DNA from: Bdellovibrionales bacterium
GTDB taxonomy: Bacteria > Bdellovibrionota_C > UBA2361 > SZUA-149 > JAGRAN01
NCBI GenBank assembly: GCA_020434585.1
Contig: JAGRAN010000127.1
Coordinates: 1-34,136 of the forward strand
Direction: 5' to 3'
Length of the DNA stretch: 34,136 nucleotides
Shown here: one piece after another, positions 8,776 to 17,900 of the stretch
Numbering within the stretch: the stretch's first letter is position 1
How the letters are laid out: each line of letters starts with the position of its first letter
Program-made: the position numbers and the translations under genes
The notes under the pieces: model-generated
What the model was told of the DNA's origin: nothing
Databases searched by the model: none
The model's input: only the letters and a program-made list of their open reading frames with translations

Positions 8776-9111
8776 CTAACCAATCGGCATACGCAGTACT
8801 TCTTGATACGCCTGTACAATTCTCTCTTTAACTGACATCAGCAGGCGAAATGAAATATCCGCCTTTTGGAGCGCTATGAGAGTCGTATGCGGGCTAACGT
8901 CTTCACCCGCGATAGCTTGCTGCACTAAATGATCTGCTTCGAGATTTTGTGTGTTCACTTCTTCTAACTTGTTGATGAACATCTCGCCAAACGAAGGAAG
9001 GCCGCTGGCTTCGGTTGCTGAAGGCTCCTTCGGCTTGTTGTTCGGAATAATGCTGCGCACCGACTCGGCGCGTGCAAATGATTCTGAAAGAGATATGGGC
9101 ATTTTGCTCAT
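8776..9111 (-). CDS. fliE: Flagellar hook-basal body protein FliE
   Basis: 111 residues, matching the family. The recognisable C-terminal half includes TTLIALQKADISFRLLMSVKERIVQAYQEVLRMPI, split over about residues 76-110, which is the FliE core. FliE is exported and joins the MS ring to the proximal rod (FlgB). It sits 15 bases after flgC. Confidence 0.95.
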   Translation of the reverse strand: MSKMPISLSESFARAESVRSIIPNNKPKEPSATEASGLPSFGEMFINKLEEVNTQNLEADHLVQQAIAGEDVSPHTTLIALQKADISFRLLMSVKERIVQAYQEVLRMPIG

Positions 9112-9126
9112 CGTTTATTCTCCTAC

Positions 9127-9564
9127 CTAGAATCGCTGCGCCAAGCGCTCGAGAACCTGGGTCATCTGCTTGCTGACGTTTACAACTTCAGCAGCAGCTT
9201 TGTAAGCGTTGCTGGCGCTTAGCATGTTGACCATCTCAGTTACCGGGTTGATGTTTGGCATTGCGACCATTCCCGTTTTTGGGTCGGCATCAGGGTGCGC
9301 CGGGTCGTAAACCATGCGGGGTTCACTCTGATCCTCAACAACTGCGGCGACCGCTACGCTCTTCATCGACGCACGGTCGAGCGCTGATGCGAATTCGTCG
9401 CCTTGAATGTCAGTCGCGCGTAAAGCTACGTCTTTGCGTTTGTATGGTCCACCTTCGTCAGTTTTTGTCGTGTTTGCGTTCGCTATGTTACTGGCAATGG
9501 TGTTGATACGCAGGCGATTTGCGCTCATTGCAGCAGCAGCGATGTCGTATACCTTGCCGAACAT
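9127..9564 (-). CDS. flgC: Flagellar proximal rod protein FlgC
   Basis: 145 residues with the rod-protein N-terminal motif MSANRLRINTIASNIANANT (13-32) and the C-terminal NPVTEMVNMLSASNAYKAAA motif (about 106-125) that forms the paired terminal helices. It polymerises in the proximal rod. A strong GAGGAG ribosome-binding site lies just upstream of the ATG, and it starts 3 bases after flgB. Confidence 0.97.
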   Translation of the reverse strand: MFGKVYDIAAAAMSANRLRINTIASNIANANTTKTDEGGPYKRKDVALRATDIQGDEFASALDRASMKSVAVAAVVEDQSEPRMVYDPAHPDADPKTGMVAMPNINPVTEMVNMLSASNAYKAAAEVVNVSKQMTQVLERLAQRF

Positions 9565-9567
9565 TTT

Positions 9568-9972
9568 TTATACTCCTCCTCTTCCGCCGCTGGCCGCGAA
9601 TCTGATTAAGCGCAGCTTCATGTTCAGATAGTTTGTAGCTGCTGAGTATCTGCGGCCGTTGTCGGAGATTTTTCCAAGTGCAATGTCGAGGTCGACGTTG
9701 TTGCCGTCGCCACCGACTGCCCCGGTATCGTCAAAAACGATATGCGAAGCTTCGTTTAACGATAGGTCCATGTGCTTGGGATTTGTCTGGGCGACCTCTG
9801 ACTGGGTGCCGTTTGTCATCATGCGGTTCAGTTCACCGGCGAAGTCCACTTCTCTAGCACGGTATCCAGGGGTCTCGCTGTTGGCGATGTCGCTGGCGAG
9901 CACGGCATGGCGTCTGGTGCGCAAATCCATCGCGCGCTCAATCATGGAAAATGTCGAGTCAAAGATTTTCAT
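9568..9972 (-). CDS. flgB: Flagellar proximal rod protein FlgB
   Basis: 134 residues starting MKIFDSTFSMIERAMDLR, with the rod motif VLASDIANSETPGYRAREVDF (split, about 24-44) and a C-terminal region with ATNYLNMKLRLIRFAA. FlgB is the first rod protein above FliE. The ATG at 9972 is preferred over an in-frame TTG at 9990: an AGAGGA ribosome-binding site lies 6 bases before the ATG, and the TTG would put that site inside the coding region. First gene of the basal-body operon, about 36 bases after the predicted transcription start of the sigma-54 promoter. Confidence 0.95.
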   Translation of the reverse strand: MKIFDSTFSMIERAMDLRTRRHAVLASDIANSETPGYRAREVDFAGELNRMMTNGTQSEVAQTNPKHMDLSLNEASHIVFDDTGAVGGDGNNVDLDIALGKISDNGRRYSAATNYLNMKLRLIRFAASGGRGGV

Positions 9973-10019
9973 GGAGCGTCCTCTGCTCAAAAAAATTACC
10001 TTTTACCGGCTCAAAAATG

Positions 10020-10035
10020 GCAAGCATCATGCCGA
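10020..10035 (-). promoter_or_regulatory. Sigma-54 (-24/-12) promoter of the flgB operon
   Basis: The minus strand reads TCGGCATGATGCTTGC. It has GG and GC elements with exactly 10 bases between them, a GGCA -24 core and a perfect TTGC -12 core. The start of transcription is predicted near 10009, giving a leader of about 36 bases before the flgB ATG with its AGAGGA ribosome-binding site. Control by the neighbouring sigma-54 activators is inferred from position. Confidence 0.75.
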
Positions 10036-10062
10036 ATTGAGCGTTTTGGTAACTGCCTTTAA

Positions 10063-10135
10063 ACGCTGCGGTTTTTCTAAACTGCTAGTTCTCGCAGCGT
10101 CGTCTCTTTGACGCCTGATACGCACAGCGTCAAAG
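10063..10135. repeat. Two inverted repeats between the response regulator and the flgB promoter
   Basis: One repeat has arms CTTTGACGC (10106-10114) and GCGTCAAAG (10127-10135), a perfect 9-bp pairing with a 12-base spacer, starting 10 bases past the response-regulator stop. The second has arms ACGCTGCG (10063-10070) and CGCAGCGT (10093-10100). Neither is followed by a T-run on the minus strand. They lie roughly 55-125 bases upstream of the predicted flgB start, where enhancer sites for sigma-54 activators are expected, but the first could also act as a weak transcription-end hairpin. Confidence 0.45.
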
Positions 10136-10144
10136 GACCACCAC

Positions 10145-11521
10145 TTACTGCGTTCCCGCGCCGTCCTGCATGGAGTATTCGTTCAGCTTATTGCGTAGTG
10201 TTCGAATACTAATTCCCAGGAGCTCTGCGGCTTTGGTTTTGTTGTTTCCCGTACTCTTTAAAGTCTCAAAAATCAGTCGACGTTCAGCCTCCGCTACGCT
10301 CAGTCCCGAGTGGAGGCGCAGGTCGTCATCCCCTTCCCCGGTCGACACAGTAGTTCCGTTCTGTTCGAGCGCTCCGATTAGGAAGTGGGAAGCCTCGAGT
10401 TCACCGCCCTGCGCTAAAATCACAGCTCTCTCACAAGCGTTTTGCAGCTCTCGTACGTTGCCCGGCCAAGCGTATGTGCTTAGTTCTTCGAGCAATGGGC
10501 TTGGAACGGATTTTATGCTGCCGTTGGTAAATTTCCTGACGAAATGTTCGACTAGTAGCTTAATATCGCCGCTGCGATCGCGAAGCGGTGGAACCATGAG
10601 CGGGATAACATTGAGTCGGTAGTATAAGTCTTCCCGAAACTCTCCTTTACGCACAGCCTGCTTAATGTCTCGGTTTGTAGTAGCGACTACTCGGACATCG
10701 ATTGGAATCGGCTTTTGGCCGCCGACCCTATCAACTTCCCTCTCTTGAAGCACTCTCAGCAGTTTTGCTTGAAGGGCTTCTTCCATTTCGCTGATTTCGT
10801 CGAGCAAAATAGTTCCGCCGTTGGCCAGTTCAAACTTACCGACCTTAGTGCTAACAGCGCCGGTAAAAGCTCCTTTCTCGTGACCAAATAGTTCACTTTC
10901 CAGCAGGTTGTCCGGCAGAGCTGCGCAGTTAACGGCCACGAAGGGTCCGCTGTTACGTGTGCTGCTTGAGTGAATCAAGCGTGCGATTAACTCTTTGCCT
11001 GTTCCGGATTCGCCTTGAATTAAGACGCTGGCAGAGCTTTGTGCCACAGTCACTGCAATTTCCAGCACTCGCTTGAACGAGCCATCGTTGGTTACGATTG
11101 CCCGTGATTGCGAGGTTCCGGACTTGCTCGGCTGTTTTGTCGGCTGAGCTCTTCCTGGTTTGCAAGCTCTAGCAACTACGCGCTCCAAGTCATCAGCAGA
11201 AAATGGTTTGGTGATAAAATCGAACGCGCCGTTTCTCATGGCGTCGACCGCCTGTTCGATCGTACCGTAGGCGGTTATCATGACCATGGGAATGGTGGGG
11301 TGCTCTTTACACACCCGCTCAAGCAATTCATTTCCGGTCATGATCGGCATCTTCATGTCCGAGATGATCATATCGACGGAGGACTGGGCGAGAAAGTCGA
11401 GAGCTTCCTTTCCGTTCTCGCAAGTGATAACGGCGTGACCAAGGCGTGCCAGGACGGTTTCCATTCCGAGACGCATCTGCTTCTCGTCGTCTACCACCAA
11501 GATTCTTGCTGTTTCCTGCAT
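10145..11521 (-). CDS. NtrC-type sigma-54 response regulator (FlrC/FleR-like)
   Basis: 458 residues in three domains. The receiver is residues 1 to about 120, with acidic pair D11/D12 and phospho-acceptor Asp55 in IISDMKMP. The AAA+ sigma-54 interaction domain is about 140-375, with Walker A GESGTGKE and the sigma-54 contact loop GAFTGA. A Fis-type helix-turn-helix (NNKTKAAELLGISIRTLRNK, about 427-446) closes the protein. It would be phosphorylated by the histidine kinase encoded just upstream, whose stop overlaps this ATG (TAATG). Its place directly before flgB matches FlrC/FleR-type control of the basal-body operon. The exact symbol is uncertain. Confidence 0.92.
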   Translation of the reverse strand: MQETARILVVDDEKQMRLGMETVLARLGHAVITCENGKEALDFLAQSSVDMIISDMKMPIMTGNELLERVCKEHPTIPMVMITAYGTIEQAVDAMRNGAFDFITKPFSADDLERVVARACKPGRAQPTKQPSKSGTSQSRAIVTNDGSFKRVLEIAVTVAQSSASVLIQGESGTGKELIARLIHSSSTRNSGPFVAVNCAALPDNLLESELFGHEKGAFTGAVSTKVGKFELANGGTILLDEISEMEEALQAKLLRVLQEREVDRVGGQKPIPIDVRVVATTNRDIKQAVRKGEFREDLYYRLNVIPLMVPPLRDRSGDIKLLVEHFVRKFTNGSIKSVPSPLLEELSTYAWPGNVRELQNACERAVILAQGGELEASHFLIGALEQNGTTVSTGEGDDDLRLHSGLSVAEAERRLIFETLKSTGNNKTKAAELLGISIRTLRNKLNEYSMQDGAGTQ

Positions 11522-12243
11522 TACGACTGTCCTCCGTTTGCACCACTTGGTTGTGGAATTGATATTGTAATTTCTGTTCCCTCACCCGGTTCACTAGACA
11601 AAGATAGGGTGCCGTCGTGCGCCGAGATTAGCGAGTGAACAATCGCCAAGCCCAGCCCGGTGCCTTCGTCTTTTGTCGTGTAAAATGGTTCGAAAATACG
11701 TTCGCGGACCTCATCCGGAATTCCGCTGCCATTGTCAGTAATTTTTATCACCCATGCAGCGCTGTCGCTTGTGTTGCTGAATAGCTTCACATGCTTACCG
11801 CCCTCAGCTGCAGCATCAATTGCATTGAAGACTAAATTCAGCAGCGCTTGTTTAAGGAGATACGGATCGGCCTGAGGCGCTAGTTCGCCGACAAGTTCGG
11901 TTTCGATAGTTATGCCTTTGGCGTCAGCTTTTGGTCCCGCGTCGCGCAGAATCTGTGCAAAATAGTCTTCGACAGATGGGATAGTTTTTAGCTTAGCGCT
12001 GCGGTCGCGGGTAAACTCGAGGCAATTCGCAATAATGCGGTCGAGCACCTTGATGCTTTCATGCATTTGCTCGGCAAGCTGATAAAGATCGGGCTGCGAA
12101 GACAAGTCCTTCTTTAGCAGAGTGCAGAACAACTCCATGCTGCCGAGTGGATTGCGAATTTCGTGCGCCATCGACGCAGCCATCTGCCCCATCGCGATTA
12201 GGCGCGCCGCACGCTGACTATGTAGCTCGAAACTCTCGCTCAT
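11521..12243 (-). CDS. Soluble sensor histidine kinase (FlrB/FleS-like)
   Basis: 240 residues made almost entirely of a HisKA dimerisation domain with phospho-acceptor His27 in SMAHEIRNPLG (24-34) and a HATPase_c domain with N-box NLVFNAIDAA, G1 DNGSGIP, F-box FEPFYTTK and G2 GTGLGLAI. No transmembrane segment and no PAS or other sensor domain is present, so the kinase should be cytoplasmic and driven by a partner. Its ATG overlaps the stop of the TPR gene (ATGA) and its stop overlaps the response regulator start, so all three are coupled. FlrB/FleS kinases usually have a PAS domain; this one lacks it. Confidence 0.92.
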   Translation of the reverse strand: MSESFELHSQRAARLIAMGQMAASMAHEIRNPLGSMELFCTLLKKDLSSQPDLYQLAEQMHESIKVLDRIIANCLEFTRDRSAKLKTIPSVEDYFAQILRDAGPKADAKGITIETELVGELAPQADPYLLKQALLNLVFNAIDAAAEGGKHVKLFSNTSDSAAWVIKITDNGSGIPDEVRERIFEPFYTTKDEGTGLGLAIVHSLISAHDGTLSLSSEPGEGTEITISIPQPSGANGGQS

Positions 12244-13229
12244 ATCCCCTCACCGCTGTGCTTGTCGGCAATCGTGTGAGACACGGATTTGAAAGCTGTT
12301 GAGCTTTCGTCATGCTCGGATGGGTAAAGGTTCTTGATGAGTGCAGCCTCGCTAGCCGCTTCCGCCAAGGCATACCAGTGATTGTTTTCCGAATGCTTGA
12401 TCTTAAAGGATGTCAGCGTTGCGGAGGCATCATCCAAGCGCCCAAGTTCGAGCAGCGCGGTGACCTTTGCGTAGTAGGTCCACGGGTCGTCAAATAGTGC
12501 CTGTGCCGCGGATGAGCCTTCTGTGTGCCAGAGTAATACTCCCTCGTAGTCACGTTCCGTAAAGTCTATTTCCATCAATTGACGTAGGGCTGGGCCGACG
12601 TACTGGGATGCGATTGGCACGCTGGTGAATGTATGACGCGCCTCTTCGAGCATTCCAAGTCTGCGCTGAGTTTCTCCTAGGTAATACAAGGATTCAGCCT
12701 TAGATTCTTCACTTCCCTCGAGGCTAGCGCGTTTGTAGTAGTCCTCAGCTCTACTGAAGATTCCCTGCGATTTTAGCGATTCAGCAATCAGCAGCCAGAA
12801 CTGAGCGCGAAGCTCAGAAGATGGAATTTTTTGGGCACCGCGCTCTGCGAACGCACGGGCAGACTCAAATTGGGATTCTTGCAGTTCTAGAATCGCACGG
12901 CTTAGCAGTGCACGTGCTCTCTCAGAGCCTGTGAAATCTCTGTTTGCCAGCAGACGGTCGGTATAGCTTCGAGATCGTTCAGCAAGACCTAGTGCCCAGG
13001 CGCTGCGCGATGCTGCGATTAGATCCGCGATAGTCGCGTCGTTGGAGGCCTCTTCAATTGCCGAAATGGCTTCGAAGTGCTTTCCGCTGCGCGACAGCTC
13101 GACAGGTGACTCCTGCGAGACATGAGAGTTGGCCTGCGCTGTTCTATGTGACTGCGCTTCGGCGTCGGGTGACGATTGCACCGCAATAAACGCTGAAATG
13201 ACCAGTATGGTAGTCCTAATGGGTTTCAC
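12240..13229 (-). CDS. Exported TPR-type protein in the flagellar regulatory operon
   Basis: 329 residues starting at a GTG with an AGGGG ribosome-binding site 5-9 bases upstream. A signal peptide (about 1-26, MKPIRTTILVISAFIAVQSS then ...AEA) points to export. The remainder is helical with tetratricopeptide-like repeats (for example GIFSRAEDYYKRASLEG and LYYLGETQRRLGMLEEARHTF near 165-205). No enzyme motif is visible. It lies 10 bases after the sigma-54 activator gene and overlaps the kinase start by 4 bases. A periplasmic scaffold or sensory role is inference. Confidence 0.7.
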   Translation of the reverse strand: MKPIRTTILVISAFIAVQSSPDAEAQSHRTAQANSHVSQESPVELSRSGKHFEAISAIEEASNDATIADLIAASRSAWALGLAERSRSYTDRLLANRDFTGSERARALLSRAILELQESQFESARAFAERGAQKIPSSELRAQFWLLIAESLKSQGIFSRAEDYYKRASLEGSEESKAESLYYLGETQRRLGMLEEARHTFTSVPIASQYVGPALRQLMEIDFTERDYEGVLLWHTEGSSAAQALFDDPWTYYAKVTALLELGRLDDASATLTSFKIKHSENNHWYALAEAASEAALIKNLYPSEHDESSTAFKSVSHTIADKHSGEGI

Positions 13230-13239
13230 GGCTGTTCCC

Positions 13240-14307
13240 CTATCTGGCTGCTTTCAGCTGGGTTTCCTCTTCGTCGCGCTTAACTCCAATTCCCTTCTTT
13301 TTAATTTTTTCAACTAGCGTGGTTCGGTTGAGATTGAGCAGCTCGGCTGCTGCTTTCTTATTGCCTTTGGTTCGCTCCAGCGCTTGCATAATTAGGCTGT
13401 TTTCAAACGAATCGACGACGGAGTTAAAATCAAGTCCGTCTTCGGGCAATTCGCTGCTGCGCCAGTCGAAGCCGTCAACGTCGCTTTGTTCGCACAAATA
13501 GCGCGGCAGGTGTTCGACATAGACTGCGTCGCCGTCAACTAAGATAGTCAGACGCTCAATCAGGTTTTCAAATTCGCGAATATTGCCTGGCCAGCGATAG
13601 CGTCCAAAGACTTGGAGCACTTCCGGACTGAAGACAAGCGGCCGCCGATTATTCTGCAGCGCGTATTCGTGACTGAAGTGATTAGCCAAGATTGTGATAT
13701 CTTCTGGGCGTTCTGACAGTGAAGGCAGTTCAATCGGAACTACTTGAAGTCTGTAATAAAGGTCTTCGCGGAAGGAACCTTCCTGTACTTTTTCCCAAAG
13801 ATTGACGTTGGTCGCCGCAATAACGCGAACATTTACCGGCTGCGACTTGACGCCGCCAACGGGTTCAATTACCCGCTCTTGCAGTACTCGCAGCAGTTTA
13901 ACCTGAAGATTCGGTGTCATTTCTCCGATTTCGTCGAGAAAAATTGTTCCGTTATTGGCTAGCATGAAGCGGCCGGGCTTCGAAGAAATAGCTCCGGTGA
14001 ATGCCCCTTTTTCGTGACCGAAGAGTTCGCTTTCAAGCAGATTGTCAGGAATCGCACCGCAGTTAACAGGGACAAAAGGTCCACTTACGCCGCTAAGGTC
14101 ATGCAGCGCTCGTGCGATAAGTTCCTTTCCGGTTCCGCTATCGCCGAGAATCAGCACGGTGCTGTTAGTGCCCGCGACTTTCTCGATGACGTGGAAAATC
14201 TTTTCCATCTCGGGATTGGCGGTAATAATATCCCGAAAGACCGGGTTGCGGCCGAACATCCCTGAGACAACCGGCGATCCCGAAACTTCTGTCGTTTGAT
14301 CAAACAT
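13240..14307 (-). CDS. Receiver-less sigma-54 activator (FleQ/FlrA-like)
   Basis: 355 residues. Only about 35 residues precede the AAA+ sigma-54 interaction domain (about 36-265), which has Walker A GDSGTGKE, the GAFTGA loop and the R-finger region REDLYYRL. A Fis-like helix-turn-helix ends the protein ([19 protein letters not shown], about 318-336). No receiver domain is present, so activity is not set by phosphorylation of the protein itself. It is the first gene of the regulatory operon, with ribosome-binding site GGGAGG. By position it would be the master activator; FleQ proper has an N-terminal FleQ domain that is absent here. Confidence 0.88.
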   Translation of the reverse strand: MFDQTTEVSGSPVVSGMFGRNPVFRDIITANPEMEKIFHVIEKVAGTNSTVLILGDSGTGKELIARALHDLSGVSGPFVPVNCGAIPDNLLESELFGHEKGAFTGAISSKPGRFMLANNGTIFLDEIGEMTPNLQVKLLRVLQERVIEPVGGVKSQPVNVRVIAATNVNLWEKVQEGSFREDLYYRLQVVPIELPSLSERPEDITILANHFSHEYALQNNRRPLVFSPEVLQVFGRYRWPGNIREFENLIERLTILVDGDAVYVEHLPRYLCEQSDVDGFDWRSSELPEDGLDFNSVVDSFENSLIMQALERTKGNKKAAAELLNLNRTTLVEKIKKKGIGVKRDEEETQLKAAR

Positions 14308-14342
14308 GAAAAAAACCTCCCTACCCTACGGTGCCAAGAAAG

Positions 14343-14360
14343 CGGACACTCTTATGTCCG
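14343..14360 (-). promoter_or_regulatory. Hairpin in the leader of the sigma-54 activator gene
   Basis: Perfect 6-bp arms CGGACA and TGTCCG with a 6-base loop lie in the predicted untranslated leader, about 36-53 bases before the start codon and downstream of the candidate -24/-12 promoter. It could be an operator or an RNA hairpin; no other support is visible. Confidence 0.35.
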
Positions 14361-14388
14361 ATTATCCAACGAGTGCGTCAGATTCATG

Positions 14389-14404
14389 GCAATCCTCATA
14401 CCAA
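14389..14404 (-). promoter_or_regulatory. Candidate sigma-54 promoter of the flagellar regulatory operon
   Basis: The minus strand reads TTGGTATGAGGATTGC: a TGG-A-G -24 element and a perfect TTGC -12 element with the required 10 bases between GG and GC. The start of transcription would fall near 14378, about 70 bases before the activator start codon. If real, the activator operon is itself sigma-54 dependent, which allows autoregulation. Confidence 0.65.
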
Positions 14405-14487
14405 CTCGATCGCGCATGTCATGATTTTGGCAGGCTGTACTGATGTATTTACTTCTTGCTTCTTGAGCAGAAAAACGCGCTTGGGTA

Positions 14488-14516
14488 AGTGCTTATAACT
14501 GCACAATAAAAGCACT
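14488..14516. repeat. Inverted repeat upstream of the activator promoter
   Basis: Arms AGTGCTT (14488-14494) and AAGCACT (14510-14516) pair perfectly across a 15-base spacer. The repeat is about 110-140 bases upstream of the predicted activator start, a distance suitable for an enhancer-binding protein site. No protein is known to bind it. Confidence 0.35.
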
Positions 14517-14963
14517 ACCTGTCTGGCGTGGGCCTTAGTGCCAAATCTTATGCACAAAGCGTTGGCAGCTCGACTTTTTATTAGAAAAACTTCGCGTCGT
14601 CTTTTTGGCGTTCATTAATGTTCACTGCGGCCGAGGAAAGTTGAAAAGTATGCGTAGCGTGGGCGAAAAGGACGCCATTTTATGGGGCAATTGAGGCTTA
14701 GCAGATGTTCAAGCCGATTCGGAGAATAACTAATATTCATTCTGTTATTTCAGTAACTTAGCTGGGCAGGCGAAGCGGCGGATATTAGGTATAATTCTTT
14801 GCGGAAATGGGGTGATGGTGTATGTTATGGCGCTAAAATATTGGAGTTGTGTCGGCCGGTTGACGTTCCCTTTTCAAGTGTTCCGACTGTGCCAAATACT
14901 TTGAGCGAAATTGGCAAGTGCTGCTAATTTGCTGACACGCGACGTACGGGCAACAACGTTATT

Positions 14964-17900
14964 ATGGCATCGAGCACCTTTCTGGCGCGACACTCGGGTG
15001 CAGCAGCCGAGAAGTTAGCTGAACTCCACCGATCTCTTACTGGCGGCACTAATGGAACGTCTCCCAGTGCCAACGTAGAGCTGTTGAAGGACAACCCTCT
15101 GGGGCTTGCAGAGTTGTTATTTCGCAGGGCTCCCGACGATTTTCTTAGCCGCTCGCACGTAGGAACCCTCAGTTACCTGTCCCATCAGTTAAACACTTTC
15201 TATTTTGACTTTCTTGAAAGCAACAAAGAATACAAAGTTGTTGAGCTCGATCTGTCTAGCCGCAATGAAGGTAAATATGTAACCAGCTTTATGCTGGCGC
15301 TCTACGATCGACCATTTATCGTCGATACGTTGACAGAGTTTTTCCGTGAACAGGGCTTGCGCGTTTTTACCTACCTACATCCGATTTTAACCGGACCAGG
15401 TGACAAAGTAATTTCACTTAACTACATCGAACTTGAGAAGATTGAGAGTCTCGATCGGGTCCAGGAGTTGTATGACTCCATCAGTTCGATTATGGCCGAC
15501 CTCGCTCTAGTCACCAGTGGTTTTCAGCCGATGATTGACCGCGCTCGCAGTTGTGCGCTCAGCGTTGAGGAAGGCTATAGCGACAGCAAGACGGTTGTTC
15601 AGGCTCGGGAAACTGCTGACGTGCTGCATTGGTTAACAGATGGCGGCTTCGTTTTTCTTGGGCACAGGGTCTGGCAGCCAGGCTCAGGCCCAGCCTCGGA
15701 AGGTTTCGACTACGATCCCAGTCTCGACCTAGGTCTCTTCTGCTCCACTACGAATGCATACCGAGAGGGTCTGCAGTTTACCTCTCGAGATGCGGAATTT
15801 TTGTTTAACCGTGATACCTTCCTGCACTTCTCTAAACTGCTGCTAAAAAGCCCCGTTCATCGCCGGATCCGCATGGATGCAGTTTGCGTCAAGGTTCCGA
15901 CTGAGACTGGAGATGCGATTCATTGTTTCGTCGGTTTGCTTACTTCGAAAGCTATTGCCCAAGAAGCGTCCTCAATTCCGTTTATCCGCAGAAAGCTAAA
16001 GCAAATCATCGAGCTTGAAGGCGTCTACCCTAATTCCCATGACTACAAGGAAACGCTTTCGATTATCGACAGCATGCCGAAGTTCGAACTGTTTCAAGGT
16101 GCGACTTCTGCGCTGAGGCGGGATGTGCAGATAATTCTTTCGTCTTATCAGGCGCACGAAACTCGAGTTTCCACCCATCTGGATGCATTGCGACGTATAG
16201 TATCGGTGATGGTCGTAATGCCGCGAGAACGCTTCACCGTAGGTGTAAGACAGCGGATCCAAAATTTTGTCGAGAAAACTCTTCGAGTGCCCCAAGGCGA
16301 GTCGGAGTATAGCCTCGCGGTTGCCGATGATCCGCTGGTCAGGCTTCACTTTTTCGTGCCGAACCACACCGGCAAGGAGTTGAGTGTTGATGCACGAGAG
16401 TTTGAGCAGCGCATCAGTGAATTGACCCTAACCTGGGACGATAATCTTTTTCGCTCATTGGTCGAAAACGGGCAGGAGCATGCGGCGCGCAAGTTAACCG
16501 CCTTTTACAGCAGAGCGCTGCCTGAGCAGTATAAAGCCGGGACGAGCGCAGACGAAGCTGCTTACGATATTCAGATGCTCGAGTCTTTGAACGAGACCGA
16601 AAATCTGCAGATCGCTGTTAGGTCGGCAGCTGATGATTTGAGCGGTGTTCATGTTAATTTGAGAATCTACAAGAAAGGCGGCGGACTAACATTAAGTTCA
16701 ATTGTCCCCTTCTTGGAAAACACCGAGCTGGTAATCGTTGACGAACAGTCGACTGAAATTACAACTCAGGAATCCGTTTGGGCAGCGATCTACAATTTCC
16801 GAGTTCGCAAAAACTCCGGACAAAAATTTCCGATCGACGATGCCCAGAACTTTTTTGTTCCAGGTTTGCGCGATGTAATTAACGGCAAGGCAGACAACGA
16901 TCGGCTTAACGCGCTGCTGCTCGATGCCGGTCTTGCAGTTAGTGACCTCGCGATACTGCGCACAGCGCAGCGCTATCTCTGGCAAATAAAGGTTTTTACA
17001 TCTACTAAGTCAATTGTTCTCGGGATCGCCCGTAATCCGTCAATCGCAGCGATTATCGTCGAATACTTCCGTACCAAGTTTGAGCCGGGAATTTTTGATG
17101 GTCCCTCGCCTGAGCGTCTGGCGAAACTTGAAGAGATAGAGCAGCGCTTCGTCTTGCGTTTGAAGGAAGTCAGCAATTTGCTTGACGACCGAGTCCTCAG
17201 GGCGATGCTCGGCGTTTTTAAGGCGACTGTTCGAACCAATTACTACCATGGTTCCAACATTCCGATTGGCTTAAAGATCGAATGTCGAAAAATCGCCGCA
17301 ATGCCGTCACCACGTCCGATGTTCGAAACGTTTGTGAATAGCCCAGATTTTGAGGGCGTTCACCTCAGAGGCGGCAAGGTCGCCCGCGGTGGCCTGCGCT
17401 GGAGTGAGCGCAAGGACGATTACCGGACAGAAATTTTGGGTCTCATGAAGACTCAGATGGTTAAGAATTCGATTATCATTCCCGTTGGAGCCAAAGGCGG
17501 TTTTATCGTGCGCGGTGAAGCTACTCGTGAATCAGTCGAAAACTGCTACCGCAAGTTTATTCGAACTCTGCTTCAGCTCGCCGATAATCGGGTCTCAGAT
17601 GAAATCGTTCACCCACCAAACACAGTTATCTACGACCCGGATGATCCGTACTTGGTTGTTGCTGCAGATAAAGGGACAGCAACATTTAGTGACATAGCGA
17701 ACTCTATTTCAATCGATGAGTTCGATTTTTGGCTAGGAGATGCGTTTGCGTCTGGAGGCAGCAACGGTTACGACCACAAAAAGCTGGGCATTACTGCCAG
17801 AGGTGCGTGGGAAGCGACGTGCCGACATTTCAGGGAAGTAGGAATTGATGTAGCTGAGCAAGAGTTTAAAGTTGTCGGTATCGGCGATATGTCAGGCGAT

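Larger units (their letters stand above)
14308..14963. other. Divergent intergenic region between activator and glutamate dehydrogenase
   Basis: About 650 bases without a convincing gene. It holds the candidate sigma-54 promoter of the activator operon (14389-14404) and a leader hairpin with arms CGGACA/TGTCCG (14343-14360). It also holds an inverted repeat AGTGCTT/AAGCACT (14488-14516). For the dehydrogenase, a TATAAT-like box at 14790-14795 and a TTGACG at 14860-14865 are visible, but neither has a well-spaced partner. The dehydrogenase ribosome-binding site is weak. Confidence 0.5.

Noticed and set aside
9973-9990. TTG start at 9990 for flgB
   Set aside because: It would place the AGAGGA ribosome-binding site inside the gene; the ATG at 9972 matches FlgB N-termini and has correct spacing.
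14840-14865. GG-N10-GC pattern and TTGACG upstream of the glutamate dehydrogenase gene
   Set aside because: The -12 half is CGGC, and TTGACG has no -10 box at 16-18 bases; neither supports a confident promoter.
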